This document shows, one piece after another, positions 24,000-34,752 of a stretch of DNA of 64,000 bases (the stretch's first letter is position 1; the number at the start of each line of letters is the position of its first letter). The notes below the pieces were generated by a model. The model was given only the letters and a program-made list of their open reading frames with translations, did not search any database and was not told the DNA's origin. Source of the DNA: Azadirachta indica (taxonomy: Eukaryota > Streptophyta > Magnoliopsida > Sapindales > Meliaceae); contig CM040442.1 of the NCBI GenBank assembly GCA_022749755.1, forward strand, positions 11,816,457 through 11,880,456. Reading direction: 5' to 3'. The translations under genes and the position numbers were made by a program.

Positions 24000-25271
24000 C
24001 GTTAAAGTAATTTAAAGTTTGACCCAAATTAATATAATGTTTTAAGCCTATTTCACTTAGTGGATACTTAAGCCTAAGGGATTTATTATATGATTAGGTT
24101 AATGTATAAAGAATATAAAAAAATTTATAAGGACTTCTCTTTTTAAAGGCCAAAACTTTAAAATCCTTTTAACTCAAAACTTTATTTTAATTAATTTAGC
24201 ATTAATTAAAATTTATTTTATTCTAATTAAGGTTAATTAAAAAAGATATTTTATTGAAAGTAAAATTATTTAAATAAAGTATTTTACTATGAGTCTTTAA
24301 ATTCCCTTTCTAATTGGAATTAGTTAAAACAAGTGTCTTATTTTAATTAAAAATAATTAGAAGTGGTATTTTATTACAAGTATAAATCCTTGGATGCCTT
24401 TTTCAAATAGAATTAATTTACATTAATTTAAATTTTAGATAAAGTCTTCTCTTAAGGGAGTTCAACGTAAATTGGGATAGGATTACACAAGCTAGTTTTA
24501 TTCTACTATAACTCCACATCATATGCTATATAAACCTATGACTCCACATCCAAAAGGAGAACATTCTGATAGCATAACATCATATCATAATATCATCAAG
24601 GTCAGACTCTCATCAACCTAAAATCACGTCCTTAAAGATTGCTTTCTCCTTTGTGGCAACCCTTGCGATTCTTGGCTTACCTTTTAGTGATTACTTGTTG
24701 ATCTTGCCAACCCTAGACATTAACCTGTTGTCCTGTCATTTGTCCTGCATTCATTGGCCTTAAACTAATTATTTTAACCTCCAAAAATCATCTTGTCCAT
24801 AACTTTAGTTTGTTAATTGCAATCGGTCATATTTAATACTGCCGCAAGTGAGTTCCTTCAATATTGATTTGATTCCTCCATGATTGCAATTCACCATTAA
24901 AACTATTATGTTTATTTGCATTTGTATTAGGACTAGCTTGGTCCCATATACTGTGGACTTATAATTTGTGTCTCATGTTTTTCTAAGTATTTTTTAAGTA
25001 TAGAAGCAGTAACAGGTGGTGATGTAGACTTGTCTGTTCAAATCAAAGCCAGTCTTCTAAGATTACAATATTACGACTTTCGGACCACCAAGTGCGATTC
25101 AATGGATGTAGTGAGCCTTATTCCTTATAACTTAGAAAAGGTGTGTGAAATCTTGATTTGGCTCTAGAGGCCCAATGGTATCGAAGCCCATAGAGAGAGA
25201 TACTAGACCTAAGTTAGCGATCAACTAATCACGATTCGACACTTAGACCAGGTAGATTTCTCTTGCGAACA
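24000..25271 (+). mobile_element. 5' LTR (left edge uncertain) of the Tat-like element
   Basis: The LTR ends with GCGAACA at 25265-25271, just before the PBS. A promoter-like CTATATAAACC at about 24525-24535 fits a TATA box inside the LTR. The left end is not resolved because the partner LTR is absent; the given start is approximate. Confidence 0.4.
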
Positions 25272-25273
25272 TT

Positions 25274-25291
25274 ATAGGCGACTCCATTGGG
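25274..25291 (+). other. Primer-binding site of the Tat-like element
   Basis: Reads TAGGCGACTCCATTGGGG, close to the TGGCGACTCCACTGGGGA PBS seen in many dicot Tat-like elements. It lies 3 bases after the presumed LTR end. Confidence 0.6.
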
Positions 25292-25613
25292 GGGTTTGGC
25301 TAGGATCTTATGAGATATGACAATCATAAGGAGTAACAACCAAAACAGCAGGGATATTCAGGCCTAATCTTTTATACAAAGGACAATACCTCTAGCACCT
25401 GTTAATAACACCCAATAACAACAAAGTAATGATTAAAATATTAGTCAAATTAACGTTATGTTAATCATGTAGATGATGCAAGATATACGAAGAGAGATGG
25501 GGAACCTTTGTGCAATGATAGCAACAGGACCATTCAATCCTCCTCTTTAGCCAACAGTTGGGAATAAGACCATTCTTGAAGGAATTACATCAAGGGCTTC
25601 TACAAATCAACTA

Positions 25614-26450
25614 TTGCGTGAAACTCAACTACCCTTGACACTCGAAGATCAGATGTCTCTCATTAACAATACATGCAAAGCTCTACCACATTATGGACAG
25701 AATACGCATAGCTCCCACCTTATCCAAAAGAGATCATGCAAAAATCATACTTATAGGGGTACGAGAGACGAAAAGTTCATGTTCTTTAATGGGAAAAAAG
25801 GAACTCCTAAAGAACACATCACGTGGTTCATAGATACGCTTGCCGTACACATTCATAATAAGGAGTTATGATTGAAAGAATTCTCCAAATTGCTTGCATA
25901 TATCCCTGGTACACCACCTTGCCACCAAGATTGATAAGTTCATGGTGAGACTTGACTACAAAGTTTTGCCAAAAATATTTCTAAAGTAAAGAATGAGTAA
26001 CACTGCTCTAACTCCACACACACCAAATAGCAATATTCAGAACCTCTCATAGACTTCGTGAAACAATTTTATAACCTCATACTGGAGTTTCATGAATAAA
26101 AAGAAGAAAAAGAGATTATGGAATTATACGTGAATAATATGTTGTCTAAATATCAAGTTCATCTCAAAAACCTTAACTTGGGTATGTTCAGTCAACTTAT
26201 GGAGGCAACAAGAATGACATCTCTTTTGGTGAAATCCGTATGATTGAAGAAAGAGATGCCATATACGATGTAAGTAGAGAAGCAAGAAGTTCCTCACAAT
26301 TCAAATAAGGGCAAACTATACGAGAAGCGACTTGGGGACTCTTACCTGAGTAACCTATCCTCTGTAATGACACTGAACTTAAGGAGATTTTGGATAAATG
26401 GACTGAAGATGGCATATTCAAACCCCAATCCTTTCAAAAGTAGGCCTTGG
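25614..26450 (+). pseudogene. gag remnant of the Tat-like element
   Basis: The first open stretch (25614-25871) ends with EKFMFFNGKKGTPKEHITWF, which matches the start of Tat-type gag cores (..F..F.G...P..HL..F). Beyond 25871 the frame is broken; around 26400 there is a degenerate piece. In a live element this would form particles. The match is to the general family pattern. Confidence 0.6.
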
Positions 26451-26904
26451 AGAAAGATTAAAGCAACCTAGATTCTACTACCATAATTAATCAATGGGTC
26501 ACAGCATAGGGAAATATAGGTATATCCAAAACCTTATATACGGGAAGATCGTAAAAGCCATATTATCTTGCCTTTTCAAAGAAAGAACATAGACATCATT
26601 CATGTTATTGTATCACAACAGAATAGTCACTGCGTCACTAGTTTAGATCACTTCGAGCACTAAGGATAATAAGGCAACTGAAGTCGCTACCAATTCACCT
26701 AAAGATCTTGTGAAGGAACAATAAGAAGAACATCATATGATAATGATAAAAGCGCTCTATTGAAACCTTAACTTCAAGTATCTCTTCAATTAGCTGAACT
26801 ATGGGCTTGATGTGTGAAGGGTCGCGATAGAAGCACTCATCAAGATTTCTGCGCAATATGGTCCCATACATTACATGAAATAAGCACGCATTAACTATAT
26901 CTTT

Positions 26905-27420
26905 TTGGAGACAACCAATACCATTATTTTCTCTCATAAAGATATAACAGAAGAGGAGCTAGATTCCCATAAGCTTCTCTACTTTGTAGCCAAAATTAAT
27001 GGGATCCCCATTAGACGAGCATTGTTAAACACAGGGTTAATCAATATAATTTCATTGATGGTGTTAAAGGTGGCCAAGATTCCCCTCGACTTAGTCAAAG
27101 GAACGAGGATGAAAGTATTTGCCTTCAGTCTTCAGAAATACTTCTGAGTTTTTAAAAGGTAGCATTTGACTAGACTTGAGAGTTGGACCACTGTACGCCA
27201 TTACTCTGTTTCATGTATTGGATATTGATGTGACAAATCATATATTGCTTGGAAGATCGTGGCTCGACAAGCATCAACTTGTAGTTTCTACCTATTACTA
27301 GTGTGTTAAAAGAATATTAAAGTACAAGCCCATAAAGATTTCTACTAACCCAACACCTTTCAACTGCATAAAGACTTATCTCATAGAAGCTCAATACTAC
27401 GGAGATTTCATGCTAGAAGA
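26905..27420 (+). pseudogene. Retropepsin remnant of the Tat-like element
   Basis: The 80-residue frame encodes INGIPIRRALLNTGLINIIS, corresponding to the protease active site (family: V.G..I.R.LVDTGAS.NI...). The catalytic Asp is replaced by Asn (LNTG instead of VDTG). After a stop at 27147, further protease-like sequence (NHILLGRSWLDKHQ form) appears at about 27237-27290. Inactive. Confidence 0.7.
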
Positions 27421-27989
27421 TGATGGAGTGTGAGGGATATCTTTACCTGGCCACAGTAAGACAGACTGTGGAAAGGGTGTAACATCAAATAAATGAAAGA
27501 AATTCTTACAAGCCCAACCTAGGCGATTACTAACGTTTGCACACAAAAACAGGTGAATGGTTATATTATGTATCACTTATGACGTTTGTGGGACCTGACT
27601 GTTATGGTAACAAGGGTTCTGAACTAGTTAAGAGGGATGATTTAGTTTGCGCCAACACGGAAACAAAAGACAACGAGGATACAAAAACACAAAGCCACGA
27701 CAAGATATCTCAAGCACTTATAAATATGTAGGATGAGTTTATTATAGTAGATGAAGAATTGCAAGAATTCAACCTGAGTGTGGATCCAAACATTTAGAAG
27801 AAAGTCTCCATAAGCGTAAAGTTGACAACTAATGAGGAAGAGTAATTTGTGGCATTGCTGAAGAAATACCAAGATACTTTTGCCTAGGGGTACAATGACA
27901 TGCTTTGATTGGACTTGAGATGACATGCCATGCCCTAAACATTTAACCATTATTGAAACTTCTCAAGTAGCAGTGAAGGAATTTCCCCC

Positions 27990-28560
27990 CAGAAATAGAG
28001 GAAAAGATCAAAGAGGAAGTATAGAAACTAATAGATGTGGGTTTTATTAAGCCCATCAAACATCCAACCTGGTTAGCTAATATAGTCCTTATTAAAAAGA
28101 AGAATGGACAGATTTGAATATATATAAACTTCTGTGATTTCAACAAAGCATATCCCAAAAATGAATTCCCACTATCAAATATGGGTATATTCTACCGCAG
28201 GGTAAGGAATGCTGTTGTTTATAGATGGTTTTATAAATATAACCAAATCAAGATAACACTAAAGGATGTTGAGGAAACTACATTTAGAACACTTATAGAT
28301 AACTTCTACTACACAATAATGCGCTTCAGACTTAAAAATGCAGGTGCAATATATTAGAGAGCTATAACAGCGATATTTCACGATATGATAGAGAGAGAGA
28401 AGTTAATGATTATGTAGATGATTTAGTAGTAAAATTTGCTACTCGAGACACGTATCTTTAGAACCTTGAGAAAATCTTCATAAGATATTGAGCATATAAC
28501 CTTAAGATAAACCTAAAGAAATGTGCCTTTAGAGTTTCATCAAGTAAATTTTTGGGATTC
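27990..28560 (+). pseudogene. Reverse transcriptase remnant of the Tat-like element
   Basis: In broken frames one sees TWLANIVLIKKKNGQ, then NFCDFNKAYPKNEFPL (28125-28170), and YVDDLVVK at 28411-28434, which is the catalytic YVDD box and is intact. The thumb region near 28560 reads FLGFLVHQRAINVN (family: FLGF.V..RGI..NP). The order and spacing match Ty3/gypsy RT. Several stops and shifts make it non-functional. Confidence 0.8.
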
Positions 28561-29249
28561 TTAGTTCACCAGCGAGCCATCAATGTGAATTCGGCCAAAG
28601 TACAAAACATTTCCTTAATACTACCACCAAAGAGACCCAATGAACTAAAAAATTTGATAGGCAAGCTATCCTACATTAGATGATCCATCCTAGGGCTTGC
28701 CGCTTTATTCTCCACATATACACCTCTATTAAAAAAAGGTGTGAAGTACGAATTGTAGGAACAACATGAAGAAACATTCCAGAAAATTCAGTGCATAATC
28801 TTGAATCTACTTACTTTGAAGTTACCGGTCCGAGGCAAATCATTGTACATATATTGGCTTAAGTTGGAGAAGATAACCAAGAACATCCCATATATTACGT
28901 AAATAGGCAACTTTTAGAAACAGAAGTGCGAAGACCACAGCCTGAACATTTATTCTTGGCTAGTATATGCCTCACATGTATTTACTTTCTAGCTCACCTG
29001 CTGCACCTGATGGTTAAAATGAATCCTACATGATTTTTACTACTTAGACCAATGTTAACCGAGAAATTGGCGAGCTAGTTACTGATGCTTACCAAAATTT
29101 AACATCATATGTATCACTCTTGGCACTATTAAAGGTTAAGCAGTGATTCACATGATTATTGCATTTTCTACACGCGTAGTTCACAAACTTATGGAAGAAA
29201 TACCTAGGTGTTTATCGGAAGAAACATGTGTGAATATCTCCGACGAAGA

Positions 29250-29640
29250 CCTTTGGTTGGTCTATTTCAATGGCTTAACAACATCCTCAACTAGCGGGCG
29301 GGGCTCATAATAATCAACTTCGACGGATAAAAGTTCCCTTTCTCATTTAAGCTTGATTTTCTATGCATAAATAATGAAGCAGAATATAAAGCAACAATCA
29401 CCAGCCTTTAAATAGTACTATACATAGGAGCTAAAAAGATAAGATTAGTGGGAGACTTTGCGATGGTCATACAACAAATAAAAGGAGAGTTTCTAGTAAA
29501 AGAACCAGCATTAGCTTTATATAGAACGCTTATTCAGTTGTTGCTAGGGCAGTTCGAGGAAGCCTCGATTGAACATGTAAATAAAAGTCTCAACAAATAT
29601 GTGGATGCACTTACCACATTGTGAGCCAAAGTGGCCTTGA
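29250..29640 (+). pseudogene. RNase H (archaeal-like second copy) remnant
   Basis: The translation contains LVYFNGLTTSSTSG near 29255 and CINNEAEYKATI near 29365, matching the pattern L..DG......G.G......... NNEAEYEAL that marks the additional RNase H of Tat elements. The downstream stretch IRLVGDFAMVIQQIKGEFLV completes the fold (family: V.GDS.LV..Q..G......). This supports the Tat classification over Athila. Stops and a shift interrupt it. Confidence 0.75.
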
Positions 29641-29749
29641 CAAAGGATATTGTTGACATCTCAATCCTTAGAAAGGAAGAACCATCCACTTGCATTGAAC
29701 TAAAGACAGAACATGAATGCAAAACATTTGGCGATACCCCATAACTCAA

Positions 29750-29945
29750 GCTCTTTTACACTCTACGGAAGTAGCTAGCCTTAAACAAATCAAGGACTTT
29801 ACCTTGATAAAGGGAACTTTTTACAAAAGAATGCTTAGGGACATACTAGCTAGGCATGTTTCTCTCATAAAAGAGCAGAAACTGATGTATGAATTAGACG
29901 CAACAACATGCAATACAACAAACAAGGTCAGCCTTTATAGATGCC
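29750..29945 (+). pseudogene. Integrase N-terminal fragment of the Tat-like element
   Basis: The open stretch ends DFTLIKGTFYKRMLRDILAR, then KLMYELDATTC and NKVSLYRC. This is the start of gypsy integrase with the zinc-binding region (family: Y.l..g.LykR.....lLrC......E.H.G.CG.H). The His of the E.H motif is not conserved. Retrotransposon similarity ends here, so the element lacks its catalytic integrase and 3' LTR. Confidence 0.65.
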
Positions 29946-29950
29946 CATAA

Positions 29951-30759
29951 AGGGCTGGTTTAAATCTCAAAATTTTTCTAATGATTATAAATAAAAAATA
30001 ATTTATTTAATTATAATAAATAGGTGCTTTTCCCCAATAAATTAACTAAAATTATTGTTATAAAATTATAGTTAAAATTTTAATATGGTTTCAATTGTAG
30101 GACCCGTTTTTCTTTCAAATCTTTAGTTGTGAGATCTATTCTTCTTGCAAATTCTAACAATACTAAGTTTTATCGCAATAACATGCAAATAATTAAAAGT
30201 ATATAACTACTCTTAAATTTTAGTATTTTTAACTAACAAAGATAGCGTTAAAGGAGGTTTCGACTGTCAGCGATACAACTAAGAGATATCGAGAATTATT
30301 CCCTTTAAATATTAACATTTCTTTTGTTTCTAACTAGATTCTAACCATATCTATAATACAAATCTCTAATTTATCTTGCATTCCTCGATTGAAAGATCTA
30401 GATCTTTCAAGTTTCTTAATTCTAATAATCCTGCATCATGGAAAAAGAAATAAAATTTTCAGAGTTAGACATCTGACAGTTAAAGAAAGAATAAGATCAG
30501 TTACACAATAAACTTGTTTATTCCTTTTATCATTGTTATTATTACTTTTTTCAGTTTGAAGATTTTATGATTATTTTTTTGGGAAGTATATAGATTACCT
30601 TTGAATAGATTTTAAAAAACTTTGTAATAAAAAATGTCAAAAAATTTATGACATGTTATTGGTGACAGAATAAACTAAAAATAATTTTTATTTAAACGGT
30701 ATCGCATTTAAAAATTCTTCTGATTTTTAAACCACCATCACCACCGTGACCAAGTCAGT
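29951..30759. other. AT-rich intergenic DNA
   Basis: No coding frame and no recognised repeat. It follows the truncation point of the Tat-like element and precedes the small PPR relic. Confidence 0.5.
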
Positions 30760-31140
30760 CGATTCCGTATGCAGTAGCATTTACAGCAACTAATCTCAAA
30801 TGTATCGTCGAGAAGTTCAAGAAATCCTTCGACCTTGACTGGTTCCGCGCTAAAGGTGCCATTTACGCGGGCAGTTATGTTGTCTTGCCAACGCTAAACA
30901 CTTTAGATGGATTAAAGAGATCCTTGAACACCAAAAACAGTACAAAGACATTTCTAAAGAAGGTTTCTTCGCACGTCTGATGTATTTACACGGGGAAGCC
31001 GCATGTTTGAGCATGCCCAGAAGATGTTCGATGAAATTCCGGAACGAAACTGCAAGCAGACGGTCTTGTCATTTAATGCGTGGGCTTGTGTTAACCGCAA
31101 GTAATTAGATGAGGTTGGTGACTTTTCTAAAATTTGGCAG
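30760..31140 (+). pseudogene. Relic of a small mitochondrial-type PPR gene
   Basis: Three frame segments join into one PPR-like N-terminal region. They are IVEKFKKSFDLDWFRAKGAI (about 30805-30865), then FRWIKEILEHQKQYKDISKE plus GFFARLMYL (about 30900-30985), then FEHAQKMFDEIPERNCKQTV plus LSFNAW (about 31007-31080), followed by ACVNRK and a stop. The pattern is that of the short plant PPR proteins of the At1g55890/At3g13160 group, which act in mitochondria. At least two frameshifts and one stop are present and the C-terminal repeats are absent, so this is a fragment. It is unrelated to the larger PPR gene at 16463 beyond sharing the fold. Confidence 0.75.
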
Positions 31141-32944
31141 ACAAAGTTATTTATCAAGCAATATATGTTAAGGGTGTGGGCTACATGCTTATGTTCATCA
31201 CAATTTTTAACTTTTGAATTTTCGGATGCAATTCAGACAAAGTGGCAAGGTACGGATGGGTTAAAAGGACTGTTGTTGTCAGATACTGGCTTACATGAAG
31301 AGAAATGCATTATTCGGGAGTCCAAATCAAGAAGGTTAGAATGTTACTACGGAACTCTGAACTATGTTTACATTTAATGTTAAATGCACTAATCTTTGGA
31401 TTAATTTTATATTGTAGTTATTTTTAATCATATGTTGTTCATTTCGGTATGCCAGATGAGTATTTTGTTGAGGCCGAAAAGAATTTTTGCCAAATCAAGA
31501 AGGTTAGAATTTTGACCTTATACTTAATGTGATATGCACTAATTGTAGATAAGTACATTTAATTGTTTTTATATGATCATATAAAAGCACCTCTGTAAAT
31601 TTATCTTTTCACCCATTTTTGTAACTGCCCTATAAACTCCTTTGCTTGATTTGTTGATCATCATGATGCAGAAACTTTTGATTTATGCTTGAATTTTTTC
31701 ATTTAAATGGTTTTGGGTTTTATAAACAACATTTAAGTTACAACTGAATCTGTTGTGTAGCAAATATTATATACGTATTCATATTGCCAAATCTTGTTTG
31801 ACAGGTCTGTTTGGAAAATAAAGTTCCCGTACATACCAGTATAGTATGTTTGAATAAAAATGTTTTTATGGTACTAGGAGGTGTCATTCCATCACTTCAT
31901 GAAGAATGAGAGATGAATAAAAAATACTCAGCTCTTTCCTGTTCATCTATAAAGCCATCACAGGAAAGTGGTAGTGCTAGTGGTCCTCCTCTACTACAAC
32001 TTAGGGCAACTTCAAATCACTTTGTTCGGCGTAACAGAATCTATCACGGTATCCTGTGCTTCTCTTATTACAGATTTAGAGTGTCCTCTCTTTGGGCTGC
32101 ATTTCATTATTCCCACTGCAATAGCATTTTCATTTACTTATTTACTTTATCTTTAATATACAGACATATATATAAGATTTGATCCATGCATGTGAGGAAG
32201 TGTGCGTTATTTGCACAATGTTGCGAGGAGAACCTCTACTATATTTTTTTCTTGGTCAGAGTGTTCAATATTTTAATTTTGTTTTTAAGTTTTCATTTTT
32301 GATTCCTAACTATTAAGTTGTGATTATAGGTTGCTATGTTCTCTAATATGACCCTTGTTTGGAGTATGCTAAGTCTTTTATATATAGATATATGGCTTAG
32401 CTCTTTTTTTTTATTATTAATGTACTTGTAGCGTTAATATATAAAATTTTTCAAATACTAATACATATTTTAAAGAGAAAGTGTTGGGTATAAACAATAT
32501 CAAATAAAATTATATAATTATTTCTTAACATATGTATTAAATACTTTTTATTGTTATAACCATTTTTTTTTAATTTGCGAATTCAAATTAAAAATATGTG
32601 ATAAAATTTAATTAAATGAACATATAAGAGTGGTATTGATATGTATGTTAGAACTAAAACTTTCTAAATACAGAGTCTTAATATGAAAGGTTATTTGTCT
32701 TATTTTAAATTCATGTTTAATTCTTCTCTTAATTTGCTTTGTTTTTGTCTCTGCTTCACGATTTCCTTGACAGCCTCATGTTTTCTAATTGATGTTGTAG
32801 AAAAATATACTAAATATACTAATTAATTAGATCAATAGAAAATATTCCTTCAACTAGAGAATGTTTGTAATTAAAATAAATTGCCATGTATTTTCCTTGC
32901 TGTTGTGTTTAATGCTTTATGCTACATATCATGATTTAAATGCT

Positions 32945-33135
32945 ATTGCTGGCTGCTGGCCATGTCGCTAGCTGCTGGGTTTTGTTGCTTAATCTGCTTG
33001 CCGTGCTAATTTTTGCTGGGAGGTGATATGTTGTATTCGCTGTTGCTGTTTTCTGCTGTTGTACGCTATAATTTTCGGCTGTTTTCTGCTGTTTTGCTGC
33101 TTGTCCCTTGCACTAGGAATGTAATTTGCTGCTGA
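32945..33135. repeat. Degenerate TGCTG-rich repeat
   Basis: About 190 bases with many irregularly spaced GCTGCTG, TTGCTG and TTCTGCTG units. It is a decayed low-complexity or minisatellite stretch, in an otherwise AT-rich area. No regular period can be given by eye. Confidence 0.5.
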
Positions 33136-33211
33136 AGCATCCCCAGCATATACAATAACATGTGTGAACAAATAACTGTTTGTTATAGATTTTGGAAGGA
33201 TAAGTAGACAA

Positions 33212-33233
33212 CATATATATATATATATATATA
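33212..33233. repeat. (AT)n microsatellite
   Basis: About 11 uninterrupted AT units. Confidence 0.9.
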
Positions 33234-33490
33234 GATGTATGTTATTTAGTGGGAAATGGTCATCAAAGATTTCAGGCTGTCCCCAGATAGTGTTTAACAT
33301 TGTCAAAGTTTAGAAATAAGCAAATCTTGCTTCAATAAAAAATTAAAGAAAAATGAATGAGAATCAGTCTCTGAAAAACCAATTGCAAAATTTTAACCGA
33401 GTATGATCAGTTGGCATGATTTACATTGTTAATTCGTCTGCTTCACATCAATTAAGATCAAATTTTAACAATCTTAATTACCTAGCTAGC

Positions 33491-33560
33491 CCTGTCATAG
33501 AGCCACTTATTTCATTATAACTTAGATCCAACACTTGCAAATTTACCAAATTTAAAAGTT
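33491..33560 (-). pseudogene. Leucine-rich repeat exon relic of an RLP gene
   Basis: The minus strand encodes LNLVNLQVLDLSYNEISGSM followed by TG, one complete plant LRR. It resembles exon 8 of the RLP gene 8 kb downstream (LANLKSLKFLYLSYNGISGS), which has the same size and ends at the same place (..GS.TG). It stands alone on the opposite strand, with no other LRR exon recognised near it. I take it as a remnant of an inverted RLP copy or of an exon moved by a transposon. Confidence 0.6.
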
Positions 33561-33667
33561 TTGAAATGATAAACTAAACAAGCAAGCAATCGGCCACATC
33601 ATTTGAGGGAATTGTTATAAATGAAATATAAATAAATTTGATTAATTAAAATTGTTAAGAACTAAGT

Positions 33668-33940
33668 TGACCAACTATCTTGCCTTAGAATTTCTAGCAG
33701 AATTTTTTGTTGTTATTTTAAGTGTTCTAACTGGAGTTAAACTCTCAAATCATACAATAATATTAATCTGTATAGAGTATCTATTTGCAATGTTAAGATA
33801 GATTAAAATATGTTTTAAAAATATAACAGTATATATTATAACCTTTTTTGAGAAAAAAATCACTTTTTTTTTTATGTTAAAAAACTAAGAAACTAGTTTA
33901 TGTGGAACATGATTTTGAAAGTGTTTATCTAAAATAAATT
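33668..33940. repeat. Dispersed repeat, copy 1
   Basis: About 270 bases starting ACCAACTATCTTGCC and ending near GTTTATCTAAAATAAA recur in the same orientation at 58300-58566 with a few percent changes and small indels. Shared phrases include CTGTATAGAGTATCTATTTG and AAAAAACTAAGAAACTA. No coding content. It could be a non-autonomous transposon or an ancient duplication. Confidence 0.8.
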
Positions 33941-34752
33941 TAAAAACCTTTTACAAAATTTTACTCTAATACACTCAAAAATATTTTTAAACTTTAAAAC
34001 TTGTTTGTACAAGATGTTGTCCCTAACTCAATGGAGGAAGTACAAACAAGTAAATATAGTAGAATGAAAACTAGACCGTTCCTAAATAAATCTCCTATCT
34101 CTTTTGTTAGAGGAAGAGAGTGTAGTGTTGCCTCTTCACTGTTCCAGAATCAATGAGAAGCATTACCTCTCTCCCTCTTCTTTACCACGCTTTCCTTTAG
34201 CTATACTTCTTCCTCAACTTACTTTGTTACCATTTTTTCATTGGAGAGTTTGTGTATGAAGTCTTCAGCTTTCCTCTTCGTGACGTGGAGGCTTTTGAAT
34301 GGTTCTTATCTCGACCTTCCATTCATCTTCAGCCACATGTCCTCCGCTAATGTGTAACTCATTTCTCCTGCTCTTCTATTACTTCCTTTATTTCTTATCC
34401 ATGTATATTGATCTTGTCCTTCTTATTTATCTTATCCTCTTATTTCTCGATTTATCTTTGATCAGGCTTTGTTTTGGGCTTCGGAAAAACTCAAACTGAA
34501 CAAATATTATCATTTGTATCCTTCTCATAAAGGTTAAGAATACACTACTATGGATTTATAAAATAATAACTATCAAGTTAATGCATTAATAAAATTGACA
34601 AAACTAAGATTTAAGGATCAGTGTAAAAATCTCTCATAGTTTAGTTGGAAGATAATCGAACAATCACACAATAAGTGACAGAACTCCTACTCAAAACAAA
34701 CAATATCATATCGTGAAGGATATGTAATTAGAAATGGTTCATTCTAAACTTG
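33941..34752. other. Intergenic DNA, pyrimidine-rich in the middle
   Basis: 34080-34450 is CT-rich with short frames (34299-34499) that translate to hydrophobic low-complexity residues. No recognisable gene. Confidence 0.5.

Larger units (their letters stand above)
24000..29950 (+). mobile_element. Tat-like Ty3/gypsy retrotransposon, 3'-truncated
   Basis: A plus-strand element with LTR ending near 25271, PBS at about 25274-25291, gag remnant (25614-26450), protease (26905-27150), RT (28000-28560), RNase H (29250-29640) and the start of integrase (29750-29940). Coding similarity stops abruptly at about 29945, inside the integrase zinc-binding region. No integrase core and no second LTR follow. 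The left edge of the LTR was not found; 24000 is a guess. Stops interrupt every domain, so it is inactive. The RT-RNase H-second RNase H arrangement and PBS suggest the Tat group. Confidence 0.75.
31141..33490. other. Intergenic DNA without recognisable genes
   Basis: Frames at 31165-31377 and 31913-32182 are open for 70-90 codons but show no known motif. A short phrase repeated at 31322 and 31493 (CCAAATCAAGAAGGTTAGAA) hints at an old local duplication. From 32945 to 33135 the sequence is rich in degenerate CTG/TGCTG units. An (AT)n microsatellite lies at 33212-33233. Confidence 0.5.
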
